A stretch of DNA of 64,000 nt from Shinisaurus crocodilurus (GCA_021292165.1 CM037888.1:26883041-26947040), one strand, 5' to 3'. Positions 20,831 through 31,378 are shown, numbered from the stretch's first letter. Numbers and translations are program-made. Notes: generated by a model not told the origin, from the sequence alone.

Positions 20831-22058
20831 ATAAGCAGATGGAGGCAGTTAGAACAGAACTAGACCATCAGAGCGGCACAGTCACAATCTCGCTGTTGCC
20901 CAGGCAATGACCAAGACTTGACCTGGAAGCATTTATAGCCTGGGCAGGTCAGGAGGAACCAAGGAGCTGCTTGCGGGGGGGAAGTGAGGTGCCACATTTG
21001 GATCTGGGAGGGTGGCATCATCCTTCCTCCCCCCCCTCCACACTGCAGCCTTGACTCACCACAAGGGGCATCAGTGCACACAAACTGTCTCTTGCTTCTT
21101 GTCTCATCCGGATTCCTGGCACACAGTTGCTTCACTTAGTCCAATTAAAAACCAGCTGTATGAACCAGGTAAAAAGAAAGGGGGGGGGAGACTCTCTGCT
21201 TCGCAGCTGAGAAATCAAGATATTGCTCCAAGCCACCTTATGCTAAAAACACCTGTTTTCTGTTTAGCCCACCTGCCCTTTCCTTGGCTCGGAGGCCTCG
21301 CGTTTGCTCAGCTTTGCTACCTGCCTTCCACTCCCTCCCGAAAGGAGATTAGCCGATGATATTTTCATTGGATTGTGAAATAACATGAAGTCTCCTCTAA
21401 TCTTATTTGGCACATTACCCCGTCGGATTTATGGAAATCCCTGATGAACTTTAGCCTCAAGGTGTAACAGTCACATCAACCGAGTATGTCAGGGTAGTCA
21501 CGAGGAACGCGCCCTCCACTTCAGCTACGAGCTAAGACTTCGACCAGGGCTGCGAAGTAACCCTTCAGTCCAAAGCGTAGTCGGAGGGGCAACGGGGAGA
21601 AACCGAGCAAAATCGTTGAGCTTCCTGACGTCTGGCTGATTAGCCAGGAAGGGAAGGGGGGGGTGAGCAAAGAATTAATAATGAGCAAAGGGGGGGGGAG
21701 GAAAGATAGCCAGAAACTGCAGGCGCCGGGGAGCCTATTTCGATGTCTCTCCAAAATAAAGCAAGAATGGGAAGAGCACACATCTCATTAAATAAGAAGT
21801 TGTTATTTCCCTTTTAAAACCCCGCACGTTCTTTAGCAGCGCTGACTTCTTAAGCCGGCTTGGCTATAATCCCAGTGTGTTTATCCAAAGGGAAAGTTGT
21901 AAAAACTTTTAATGAGTCCTTGAACTGAGCACCTGTGAGCATGAGGTACCCGTGAAGCTTTGTCTCTTAAAAGGAAACAACAACCCCCCCACCCAAAAAA
22001 AAACAAAAACAAAAAATGAAGGGGGAGATGATTTTGAACACAAGCTGATACTCTGGAG
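20831..22058. other. Intergenic DNA, partly repeat-free
   Basis: The stretch 21360-21500 (ATTGGATTGTGAAATAACAT, ACCCCGTCGGATTTATGG) and 21780-21960 (AATGAGTCCTTGAACTGAGC) carry no recognised repeat and look like possible conserved non-coding DNA. No exon or RNA gene was supported. Confidence 0.25.
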
Positions 22059-22169
22059 CAGTGTTCTCCAACCTTGGGTCCCCAGATGTTTTTGGCCTAC
22101 AACTCCCAGCATGGCATGCTGGGAGTTGTAGGCCAAAAACATCTGGGGACCCAAGGTTGGAGAATACTG
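22059..22169. mobile_element. hAT-like fold-back MITE, copy 2
   Basis: A 111-bp near-perfect palindrome. CAGTGTTCTCCAACCTTGGG opens it and CCAAGGTTGGAGAATACTG closes it, with ACAACTCCCAGCATG facing its complement at the centre. Flanks CTCTGGAG (22051-22058) and TTCTGGAG (22170-22177) match at 7 of 8 bases, an 8-bp hAT duplication. The inner arms match the ZNF143-type word ACTACAACTCCCAGCATGC at most positions. Confidence 0.8.
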
Positions 22170-22255
22170 TTCTGGAGTGACTGATCGAAGGGATATCAGG
22201 ATGGTCCTGGCAGCCCGGTGGCCTCAGACATCCTGTGGGGTTGTTGTTTTTTGTT

Positions 22256-22274
22256 TGTGTGTGTGTGTGTGTGT
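22256..22274. repeat. (GT)n microsatellite
   Basis: Nine to ten GT units. Confidence 0.9.
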
Positions 22275-22498
22275 CCACATCCTATGGACAGTGTACAACA
22301 ATAGCTCTCTGGGTTTTTTTCCTTGTGCATCCAATGCAGTATGCTCACCTTACCTTATCGGTCCCATTGATTGCAATGGGAGAGTGAAGCATGGGCCTGC
22401 AAGCTTGAACGGATTGATCAGTTTTAAAACTTTTTATCTGACCAAAAGGACAGCCCAGATAAATTCAGCAACACATTACGGTAACAAAAACATATTCT

Positions 22499-22522
22499 TA
22501 TATATATATATATATATATATA
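22499..22522. repeat. (AT)n microsatellite
   Basis: Twelve TA units. Confidence 0.9.
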
Positions 22523-23260
22523 GCTACTTGTAAAAATAGGAGATGGCGGGCACACTCTTAGGAGAGGCATCCCACCCCCATAATTCTCAAACAAGAGGGG
22601 ATGTTTTCCCTAAGATTGTGCCTGCTGAGACATTCTCTCTACATCTGGGCTTAGAGGACTTGGGGGGGGGGGTTCGGCGGTTTCCGTAAAAGTCCACGAC
22701 TTTGAAGGCAAGATTTTAATAGCCCTGAATTCTTCTCCAGCTCTGATTAAAATCTGAGCCGTAGATGAATTCCTGGATTGCCTCTCTCTCTTCTTGCCGC
22801 TACTCACTCGTGCTGTATGGAGCAAAGGCTTGCAGAGATGAAGTGCCAGCACTTTTTTTTTTTATTAGCAGGGATGCTGACATCATCTGCCACCCCCACC
22901 CCACCCAGCTCAGGCTTCCCTGTTCCCTCTGAGCTCAGATGCAATCTTCACAGGAGCTGCGGGGGGGGGGGGAGAGAATGAATTTTCCTAGCAACAATAT
23001 ATTGTTCCCTGTTGTAATAGGAAGTATTGGGGGGGGTAGGTTGGTCTTGAATTGGCAATTAAGTCACATTAGCTTTCCAAAAGACCTGCTTCTGGTGGGG
23101 AAAAAGAAAAAAGAAAAAAATCCTCCTAGAATGGTTTTGTTGATATGGTTCAACACAACAGCCTGGATTTTATGACTCTCCTTGGGGATGTGGTGATGGG
23201 ACTGTCATGATGAGCACCTGCACTTCAAAACTTACTACTGGTCCTTGCCAATCATTCCCC

Positions 23261-23476
23261 GGTGGGGGGGGCTGGTGACCCACTGTGTCAGTGGGGCTCC
23301 TTATCCATTGCTGCTTTTATTCTGAGCTTTATAGGAGCTGTCCATGGTGCTCCATGGTGGTGAACCGAGTTTGGGGGATGAGTCCAGCACCATGGACAGC
23401 TCCTGTAAAGCTCAGAATAAAAGCTGCAATGGATGAGGATCCCCACCAACATAGGCGTCCGTCTCCAGCCTCCACT
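23261..23476. mobile_element. Fold-back element, family F1 subtype b
   Basis: CTCCTTATCCATTGCTGCTT, TTATTCTGAGCTTTATAGG and GAGCTGTCCATGGTGCT are mirrored by AGCACCATGGACAGCTCC, AAGCTCAGAATAAAAGCTGC and GGATGAGGATCCCC. The right end is CAGCCTCCACT. Flanks ATCATTCCCC and GCCATTCCCC agree at 8 of 10 bases, with both differences being transitions. This supports a 10-bp target duplication. The open frames on both strands are products of the palindrome. Confidence 0.8.
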
Positions 23477-26009
23477 GCCATTCCCCAAAGCCCTTGCTGC
23501 CAGCCCCATGCCTCCAGAATACCCTCCTGCTCCCCTTCCCTCACAAGCAGCAGCAGTCGCAGTAGTGAGGGAGTGGGCGGAAGGTTTACCCCTTCCCTCC
23601 CTCTCCATTACTCTGGCATGCTGCTTAGCAGCAAGCTGGGGCTGAAGGCCCAAAGGGCCCCTGGTAGATGAAGTTCTTCTGAAGGCTATCCCATGAACGA
23701 ACTACCTCTGCCATAGGCCCCATTCATGGGCCTTGCCTGCCAGCATGCTGGTAATAATCAGTACACCAGAGAGAAGGAAGGGACAGACCCGCTTCTTCTC
23801 TCCTGCCCGTGTTCCATCTCTGCTGCTCCTGGGGCCATTACTTTCTATGTAAGGAAAGGGAAGGATGCAGGATGTTTTGTGGGGCTGACAGAAAGGGTGG
23901 GCCATTCTAATGGACCTTGGATTGACTCAGAAATATGGTCCGAGTTCTTCCATTCCCCACTCCCACCGTTTGGACAATTTCAAACATAATTTGGAGGTGA
24001 GCTTGAGAAGGCTCATCCTCCATCCCTAAAAAGTTAATCTTTTTATTTGCAAGACTATTTGTTTAAGGCAAAGGAACATTTATCCAGACATAAACTGTGT
24101 AATTCATCAAAACATTTGATTAATCGACTAACAATTCTTTCATCAACAGAGCGTCCTAATATTGCTCTATTTCTCATCAAAATAAAGGACACTGAAATAG
24201 CACGTTGCCAAGCTTGTGTTGTGCCCGCTATGATCTGGGGAGCTTCTGATCTGATGCCTTTGGAGGGGGGAAACAAATTTAGAACATTTCCAATCTCAAT
24301 CTGTTTTACTAACATTTTTCAAGCACCAATATAACTGTTCTAATGAAGAACAACAGAGCAGCAAGAAGGGACTGATATCCAATAGCCAGCCAGAAGAAGG
24401 AGGGAAGAAAGAAAAAGAAAGAAAGAAAGAAAGTGTAGATATGTGAGTTAAATTTGTCTCTGAAACCAGCTAGCAATTACATGGCAGGTAACTCAAAAAT
24501 CGAGCTGCCTTTGGCAGCATTACAGAGATAACCTTTCCATAATGAGCAGGATTTGAACAATTTATCTGGTGTTCTGGTCAGGAGCGGGTCCTCTTTGAAT
24601 TCAGCACATGAATATCCTATTGTTACACTTGTTTTCATCTTGGACATTTAAATCAACTGTGGACAGTGGAAGGAAAATGAATTATTTCCCTTCTACTGGT
24701 TGAGTGTCTTGATGGATTTCTCACCATGGGCACCAAGATTTGTTTTTGTTTTTGTTTTGTTTTAATTTTCATGATGGTGCCCAAAATATAGTTGGTAGTT
24801 TCTAAACAATAGGATGCCAGGCCTTACTGCCAACTCATAACTTTGCATTAATTTAGTATTAACCTCTCATACCTTAAGGCAGGTGTTTTTCAAACTGTCC
24901 TCAGGGAATTTTTTCTAAGCCAACATTTTTTCTCTCTAGCAGTGAGCTGTTTTCAAAGTGGTTTGGCATGAATGGGGGAACAGCTGACTATGGGTTGTAT
25001 CTACTGGCTAGTGCCTGTGAAACCACCAACTTCCCCTCTCCAATCTCCAGAGCAGTTTTGCAACTTTTTTGGGTGGAGGGAGATAAAGGATGAAAGTATA
25101 TACAAATAAACATGCCTGTTCCACTTTAAAAAAAACTGTAAAAAAATAAATAAAAGTGAACAGTCCAACCAACATATAATGGCGGGACAGTTGACCTGCT
25201 GGTATGAACGTCTGTAATGGATGATGCCATGCCAGACTCAAAGTAGTGGTGAAAAACCAGTTGTCTCTTCGCCCCTTATTGTGTTTATGTATCCCTTGTT
25301 TCTTTCAGGCTTTCCTTCATCTTCAGATTCAAGGCTTCTAATAAACATGTCCTAACTTGATTGCTACTACATGATACTCAAAGGCACTTATTTACCAAGA
25401 CACCCATTCTGTTTGTAGATCAGATGTGGCTTTTTCAGCTAAACTAATGCGATGTATCAAAAAGGGCAAACGATGCTGCGTGACTAAATAATTTCCTCAT
25501 AACAAGACAGAAGCATAGCTATGTTCAATAAATAATGTATTATGAGCCTGACATGCCAAAAGCATCCTCCTGCTTCCATCTTCCTTGCAATTTCACTTGG
25601 TACCACACTAGGGGAGGATTTGTTTCATCAGTCTCAAAATTGGTACCCAGGCTGGGCCGGTCCTACCAGTAAGCAGAGTGAGGTGGCCACCACAGGTGGT
25701 GGATGTGGCGGGGGGATGATGTGGTGAGGGTAGCCAAGTGAAGTGGTGAGTGAGCAGTGGTAATGTGTTGGAGGACTGGCCAATACCCCTGATCTAGCCT
25801 GCTGCTCGCAGGTGAAGTAGAAGACACTGTCCCATGGTCAAGGCTGAAGTAACATTCAATCCAGTCAGCCATTGTACTTGGAATTTGCGGGTGTGGGAAC
25901 CATCTTGTCCTTTGCTTCAGGCTGTAAAATGTCTTGGGCCAGCCTTGCTTGATAGCATGCTTGTTTTCTGAACTTGTTTTCTGAAATTGAAGTTACACTT
26001 CACTCCTAC
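23477..26009. other. Intergenic DNA without recognised repeats
   Basis: Contains a short (GAAA)n run at about 24404-24433, poly-T and poly-A runs, and a repeat-free AT-rich block at 24030-24340. A GGCCGGTCCTACCAGTAAGC segment near 25655 may be a diverged dispersed repeat. No exon or RNA gene was supported. Confidence 0.35.
24404..24433. repeat. (GAAA)n microsatellite
   Basis: About seven GAAA units, one interrupted. Confidence 0.85.
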
Positions 26010-26390
26010 ATAGCGATGGGCAAATCTGTCAGCTTTGTTTTCTCCTCCTTTTTTAAAAAAATCTCAAGTTCTTTCCATCCCGAATAGGAAGAAATTTGTG
26101 AATGGATAAAAACTGCAAGCATGATTGAAATAAAGACAGATTCAAACCCAAACTTTTAAGAGCTAACCACTCTACATTCTGAGCCAGGATGAATATATCT
26201 GTCGGTTTCAGTTTCTCTCACATTCAATTAAAATACATACACGCACGCACACCTCAAATTCTTTCCATCCCAAATATAAAGAAATTTGCAGATTTTGGTC
26301 AAATCTTATATAAAAACAAGCAAAACTGAAATGAAATCCTCATCCATCATTACTCCTGCATTCTGAAAGGTGTATTTTCAGAGTCTCTGA
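26010..26390. repeat. Dispersed repeat, family R2
   Basis: GCGATGGGCAAATCTGTCAG, CTCAAGTTCTTTCCATCC and GAAGAAATTTGTGAAT recur twice within this span and again at 45165-45300. The motif order suggests a non-autonomous element present here as two tandem, diverged pieces. Confidence 0.5.
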
Positions 26391-26472
26391 GGAAGAATTG
26401 TGTCCGATGTTATCTAATGGAACTATATTATTTGATCTTGTTATGGATAGAGATGGGGGAACTGGTTGTGTT

Positions 26473-26677
26473 TGGGGGAGGCCTGGTGACTCCTATGTCC
26501 ATGGGGCTCCTCATCCATTGCAGCTTTTATTCTGAGCTTTAGAGGAACTATCCACGGCGCTGAACCCACCCAAATTGGTTCACCACCATGGAGCCCCATG
26601 GGTAGCTCCCATAAAGCTCAGAATAAAAGCTGCAATGAATAAGGAGCCCCACTGACATAGGAGTCAACAGCCTCCCT
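26473..26677. mobile_element. Fold-back element, family F1 subtype b
   Basis: GGGGCTCCTCATCCATTGCA and TTTTATTCTGAGCTTTAGAGG are mirrored by ATAAAGCTCAGAATAAAAGC and GAATAAGGAGCCCC. The right end is CAGCCTCCCT. No target duplication is clear. Confidence 0.7.
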
Positions 26678-26799
26678 CGAGCTGCTATGCATCAGTGACA
26701 GTGCAAGTGATTTGCATGGAGAATGTTCAGTCCCCGGCATCTGCAGCTAAAAGGAACTCAGCCGCAGGTGATGTCTGCCTAGGACCCAGTAGAGTTGCT

Positions 26800-27402
26800 A
26801 TTTTATTTATTTTTATTTATTTATTATATTTGTTAATCACCCAGCCACCCTGGGTGATGTACAATTAAAACAATACAATACAATAAAACATGATAATTAA
26901 AACAGTATAAAAAATTATTTTAAAATCCTAACCCACCCCATATTCCCGCCTGAAATACCATGTTTTTAATGCGCGGCGGAAGCTCATTGCAGAGGGGGCA
27001 TGGCGAAGGTAACTAGGGAGGGAGTTCCATAACTTGGGGGCTGCCACAGAGAAGGCCCTCTTCCTTGTCCCCACCAGCCTGGCTGCTCTGGCTGATGGGA
27101 TAAGGAGAAGGTCGTCCGTGGCAAATCTTGTTGAGCGGCCTACTTGATGTTGCTGGAGGCGCTCCTTGAGATAAACTGGGCCGGAGCCATGTAGGGTTTT
27201 AAAGGTCAAAACCAACACCTTGAATTCGGCTCGGCAAGCAACTGGAAGCCAGTGCAACTCCTTAAGCACTGGCGTGATGTGATCATGCCGGTGGCTGCCT
27301 TTAATCAGGCGAGCCGCCGCATTCTGTATCAGGCCAGCTGAAGCTTCCGAACCGTCTTCCAGGGTAACCCCACGTAGAGCGCATTACAGTAGTCAGTGCT
27401 AC
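26800..27402 (-). mobile_element. L2-type LINE 3' fragment
   Basis: The minus strand encodes a 113-residue open stretch (26928-27269) with LKELHWLPVACRAEFKVL near its start and RAFSVAAPKLWNSLPSYLR near its end, the hallmark blocks of the L2 C-terminal domain. The stretch ends in REYGVG and a stop. After it come the 3' untranslated text (TTGTACATCACCCAGGGTGG on the minus strand) and a (TAAA)n-rich tail. The upstream part (27270-27402) reads on, but broken. The open frame suggests a fairly recent copy. Confidence 0.85.
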
Positions 27403-27489
27403 CAGTCAGAGAAGACTATTCTGAGCTAAATGAACAAACATGTCCTATGCAGACAAACATGAGAACTAAAACAGTGGTGGAGGCTAAGG

Positions 27490-27900
27490 GTGAATGAGAA
27501 ATTCATTTGGTCCAAACTTTTACATGCACTTACACAATTTACATGTCTCTAACTTATACACAAACTGAAATGAACTTACACACCAAAATCCATGCTTTTC
27601 AGAATTTTGTGGTGCAATTCACAGCTCAAAAACTGCACGCACGCACGCGCGCACACACACACATACACGGTGTAAATTTGGGGAAAGTTGCTTCCAAGAA
27701 AAGTGTGCACACCCAGAAAAGTGTGTGCAAAAGTGTGTTTCTTAGAAGAAATGTGAACAAAAAGGCATACGAATATTTGTACTGACTATGTGTATGTGTA
27801 TCAATTTGCAAACAGTTGTAAAAATGGGTCGAAACAAACTTAACATTGTGAAAATGAGAAACTGGGCAAAACCATAATGCACAGAATCACCCAAACCTAG
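27490..27900. repeat. Diverged dispersed repeat with CA/GT interior
   Basis: The text AAACTTTTACATGCACTTAC, AGAATTTTGTGGTGCAATTC and AAGAAATGTGAACAAAAAGG has the look of a decayed dispersed repeat. An (AC)n-type run lies at 27640-27665. The family is not established. Confidence 0.3.

Positions 27901-27902
<2 letters not shown>

Positions 27903-27951
<49 letters not shown>
27903..27951. repeat. (GT)n microsatellite
   Basis: About 24 GT units. Confidence 0.95.
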
Positions 27952-27953
<2 letters not shown>

Positions 27954-28283
27954 GGAAGGCATGCATGCAAACCCCACCCCCTAAATCCCTGTCCCTGTCA
28001 GCCAGTCTCTCAAACTTACAGTGTTGAGCATCAAGCTCTGAAGGGGGCTTCTGCTTGTGTTCACTTGAAATGAGTAGAACCCTCCACACAATCAGGATTC
28101 AGGAACCCTCTGGACCTTGCTGCTCAACATGGTATGGCCAGGAACAAGGATGGTGGGGCCAGTGCATGAAAGGATGTTGGGGGTGGGACTTGCATGTGCA
28201 CTCTCACACACACCCCAACTTTTTCTCCCTCATGTGTGCAAGCTCAGTGTCTGCATAAGGCAACTTCCTATGCTCCTAATTCT

Positions 28284-28321
28284 GCACGCACGCACACACG
28301 CACACACACACACACACACAC
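28284..28321. repeat. (CA)n microsatellite
   Basis: CA units with CGCA interruptions at the left. Confidence 0.9.
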
Positions 28322-28324
28322 GTA

Positions 28325-28659
28325 GGACATTCTCCTGGTGGTTTCGCATGGACCTATGACCCGATTGGAGTCCACCAGGAGAAGAGCCTTCAGTGTGGTG
28401 GCACCATTTCTATGGAACTCCCTGCCTCTGGAGATCAGGCAGCCTCTGACATTGTGTTGTTTTCGGCACCTGCTGAAGACTTCCTTGTTCCGGGAAGCTT
28501 TCCTTGGTAACCAGTCCTGGTTTTAATGTTACCTTGTTTTTAATGCAGTTTCTACTCTTTTATTTGTTTTTATCTTTTTATGGTTCACCGCTCCAGAATC
28601 TGCTTAGAGATGGAGCGGTATACAAATGCTGTAAATAAATAAATAAATAATAAATAAAT
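28325..28659 (+). mobile_element. L2-like LINE 3' end
   Basis: Opens CTCCTGGTGGTTTCGCATGG. The frame encodes RRAFSVVAPFLWNSLPLEIR and then FRHLLKTSLF, the L2-type C-terminal blocks, before a T-rich 3' untranslated region, CACCGCTCCAGAATCTGC, GAGCGGTATACAAATGCTG and (TAAA)n. Sister copies lie at 51010-51321 and 59222-59571. All are cut at nearly the same 5' point. Confidence 0.8.
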
Positions 28660-29015
28660 CTAACCTCTCTCATCCCGAGGGCTCAATTCACTTTCTGAGA
28701 AGCTCTTCGAGGCCGCATCTCAGTTTATGTGGTGGGTGGGGCTGAAGGATAATGGGGCAGGAGCAAAATACCAAAAATGCCAGCCTGTTTTAGCTTAAAG
28801 TCTTCCTGCCAGTAACTAAGCCTTAGGAGAGGCATTTCAGCCTTTTAGAATGGGGGGGGGGTGACTGCAAAAGCCAGGAAACCACCAAATGATTGGCAGC
28901 TGGAGGAGAGGAGGTGGAGCCATGAGAAGAGCATGTGGCCTTCTGAGGAACCCTGGAGGGCCCAATTAGGACCCCAGGAAGGCCACATTTGGCCCAGGGC
29001 CTGAGGTTCAACACT
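28660..29015. mobile_element. Probable hAT-type MITE, diverged
   Basis: The right end CCACATTTGGCCCAGGGCCT then GAGGTTCAACACTCCTGG matches, in reverse orientation, the segment at 35205-35320 (ATGTTCAACCTCAGGCCTGC, GGCCAAATTTGGTCC). The left end near 28675 has a loosely complementary GAGGCCGCAT region. Boundaries uncertain. Confidence 0.4.
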
Positions 29016-29019
29016 CCTG

Positions 29020-29128
29020 GTCTACACTGACTGGACGTGGCTAACTCTCCAATGTTTCTGACAGGGGCCTTTCCCAGCCCTATCTACATATGCAGGTGTC
29101 AAACCTGGGACCTTCTCAACCTCCACTG
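29020..29128 (-). mobile_element. tRNA-derived SINE, partial
   Basis: TCTACACTGACTGGACGTGG, TCCAATGTTTCTGACAGGGG and CAAACCTGGGACCTTCT match the minus-strand body and B-box side of the SINE at 35403-35597. Confidence 0.55.
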
Positions 29129-29639
29129 ATATGTTTTTTTCCCCTCTTCCTTTCTCCGTACTTCTGCAACTCAGAAACAGCCATTTGTATCCACACCATA
29201 TACAATATAACTGTTGGCTTCCTTGCCTTAAAAGAAAAGAAAGATGGGGTGGGCAAAAACACTCCCGTTTTAACAAGGTGAATATGTATGACAAGTAAGG
29301 GTCATAGGCCAAGTATTGCTTGAAATGCAAGTTGTCTGGCTTGAAGCAATGCAACCCAGCAGCCTGGTTCTCTAACACCTTGGCAGACATCCATGTCCTG
29401 ACCTAGAGATGGCGAGCTGCGATGGAGAAGCCAATTAGGTTATAACCTGAGGTTGGTTCAAATGGCGGCTCTGGAGGTGAGCCGCACTTGCCTTCCCGAG
29501 GAAGCTGAACCGAGTTGCTGTAAATCTAGAAAAGTTACGAGTCGCTTGGAGTGGTGATCCGAACCTTGCAGTTTTGTGGAGTGAATTATTTGGGGCTGCA
29601 CTTATTATTTTTCTTCCAGGGTGTGCATAAAAAGAACAA

Positions 29640-30078
29640 TAGTTTGGATTTATTAATTACTTTTATATTCCACTTTTCCTTCAAGGAGCCTGAGGCGGCG
29701 AGGCAGTGTACATGGTTCCCTGCCCCAATTTATCATCGCAACAAACCAGTGCAGGCTGGTGGCTCCAATGTCAGTGGGGCTGTGTATCCACTCCAGATTT
29801 TGCTGAGAACTTTTAAGGTGCCATCCATGGGGCGGAACCCTATCCCCAAAATAGGTTCGGCACCATGGATAGTTTCTTAAGAGTTCAGAGTGAAATCCAG
29901 GGTGGATACACAGCCCACCTGACATTGGAGCCACCAGCCTGCACTGCAACAAACCCCACGAGGTAGTCTAGCCTGAGAGACAGTGACTAGTCCAAGGTCA
30001 CTCAGTAGCTTCATAGCTGAATGGTAATTTGAAACTTGGACTCACAAGTCCCAGTCCAACACTCTAAACACTACATGA
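29640..30078 (-). mobile_element. CORE-SINE copy split by a fold-back element
   Basis: Antisense text ATTCCACTTTTCCTTCAAGG, AGCCTGAGGCGGCGAGGCAG, then after the insert CCCCACGAGGTAGTCTAGCC, GACTAGTCCAAGGTCACTCA and GACTCACAAGTCCCAGTCC. Together these are the SINE whose plus-strand copy is at 61303-61512. The fold-back at 29748-29945 divides it. Confidence 0.75.
29748..29945. mobile_element. Fold-back element, family F1 subtype a (intact, with target duplication)
   Basis: AGTGCAGGCTGGTGGCTCC opens and GGAGCCACCAGCCTGCACT closes it, exact inverted complements. Arms continue through GTGTATCCACTCCAGATTTT and its mirror. Both flanks read GCAACAAACC (29738-29747, 29946-29955), a perfect 10-bp duplication inside the host SINE. 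It is 198 bp with no coding frame. The duplication length fits Mutator-like transposases, inferred only from that length. Confidence 0.9.
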
Positions 30079-30244
30079 CACTATATGACAGCCAGTCCCT
30101 CCAACATTCTCTCTTGGTCACACATTACTATTCCCAAGATTGCTTTTCATTCTAACATCATTCACAGGACAGAGCTGTGCAGATAAGGTCCGGCTCACTT
30201 TCCGCACTGAATTCTGTGGGACAATGCTCCTTCAGCTGTGGCTC

Positions 30245-30407
30245 ACGCTGGCTCAGCTTGTCTGAGCATGGAAAGCGAAGCAGGGTCAGGCCTGGTGATT
30301 ACTTGGATGGGAGAGACCCCTCGTCTAGTTTCCTGCACTGAGCAGGGGGGTTGGACTCCTTCCAACTTTGTAGGCTCCTTCCAACTCTATGATCTATGAA
30401 ATCTATA
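30245..30407 (+). mobile_element. 5S rRNA-derived SINE with CR1-like tail, copy 2
   Basis: GGCTCAGCTTGTCTGAGCAT, GAAAGCGAAGCAGGGTCAGG, CCTGGTGATTACTTGGATGG and GAGA are 5S-derived. CTAGTTTCCTGCACTGAGCA, GGTTGGACTCC, CTCCTTCCAACTCTATG and ATCTATGAAATCTAT form the CR1-like end. The A-box region has one change (GCGAAGC for GCTAAGC). Confidence 0.8.
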
Positions 30408-30424
30408 AGCTCCCCTCAGCCCCA

Positions 30425-30505
30425 GCCAGAATGGCCAATGGTAAGGAATGCTGGGAGTTGTAGTCCAAAACATCTGGCAGGCACCAAGTTGGGGGGGGGA
30501 GGCTG
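30425..30505. mobile_element. hAT-like element half
   Basis: GGAATGCTGGGAGTTGTAGT then CCAAAACATCTGGCAGGCAC is one arm of a related fold-back group. The mirror arm is mostly gone. Confidence 0.45.
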
Positions 30506-30837
30506 CTTTATAGCAAGGGTGGGCAGACTTTAGGCTGGTGGGATCTACTTTGGGGTTTTTTATTAGAACCTTGAGGTCCACCAGCTGGAGCCAGGTGCAA
30601 AATCCTGCCATGGGTGGCAATATGCAAAGATTTAAGGAACAGGGTACCTCTGAGCAGATGCTCAGCCCAAGAATTTGTGCTCAATATCAGAAGTCAGAGC
30701 CAAGCTTACCAGGCCTTTCATTCAAACATCCACTCCTAGTTTCCTCCAAAGCTTTTCTTTTTCAGCAAACTAATTTAAGGAGAAATCAGCATTTTAGCTG
30801 TTGCTATTGTTAGAAAATTGGGAATCAGATACAGTTG

Positions 30838-30926
30838 TTGATAGACTGCAGATTGGCTTCCTATAGGCATATGATGGGTCACCGAGGGAACAGGATACTG
30901 GACTAGATAGGATTTTCGTCTGCTAT
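30838..30926 (+). mobile_element. CR1 3' untranslated fragment
   Basis: GGCTTCCTATAGGCATATGA, GGAACAGGATACTGGACTAG and ATAGGATTTT match the usual reptilian CR1 3' text ('GAACAGGATGCTGGACTAGATGG'). Confidence 0.6.
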
Positions 30927-30944
30927 AGTATAGTATAGTATTTG

Positions 30945-31378
30945 TCAAGAACAAATCCTGCCAGACTAATCTGATCTCATTTTTTGATCGGGTAACCCCC
31001 CTTGTCTCATTTATAAATTCATCTCTTAACTTCATCATAGTCTGACTCCCCAAAGTTTGCTTGATTTCATCTGCCAGGGTTAATGTCCATCCGATACGCC
31101 TTTCTCCAATACACATGCCCTGCATAGAGTGTGTGACAGTGGGCAATTTAAGATAACCTCCCTTGTGGACTGTGGGGATGCTGTGGACATAATATATCTG
31201 GACTTCAGCAAAGCTTTCAACAAAGTGCCTCATGATATCCTGATTAGCAAGCTAGCTAAAAGTGGGCTGGATGGAACAACTATCAGGTGGATCCACAATT
31301 GGCTACAGAATCGGACTCAAAGAGTGCTTATCAGTGGTACCTTCTCAAACTGGGGAGATGATTCTATGATTCTATGAC
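30945..31378 (+). pseudogene. CR1 reverse transcriptase fragment with internal insertion and deletion
   Basis: Encodes CQTNLISFFDRVT up to 30997 and, after a foreign insert, a SLVDCGDAVDIIYLD stretch with SKAFNKVPHD and LQNRTQRVLISGT from 31159. These are reverse-transcriptase blocks 1-3 of CR1. The frame then runs directly into GATTCTATGATTCTATGA, the CR1 terminal octamer repeat. The catalytic half and the rest of the 3' end were therefore deleted. The reading frame is intact on both sides of the insert. Confidence 0.8.
30998..31158 (-). mobile_element. 156-bp insertion of unknown origin with TAACC duplication
   Basis: Interrupts CR1 at codon 'RVT'. TAACC is present before (30993-30997) and at its end (31154-31158), and removing one copy plus the insert restores the reading frame. 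The insert's minus strand is open for about 45 codons (including ERRIGWTLTLADEIKQTLGS). I do not recognise it. It has no terminal inverted repeat and no poly(A). Confidence 0.5.

Noticed and set aside
23285..23671. Overlapping proteins of 121-128 residues on both strands
   Set aside because: They are the two strands of an F1 fold-back element plus flanking DNA.
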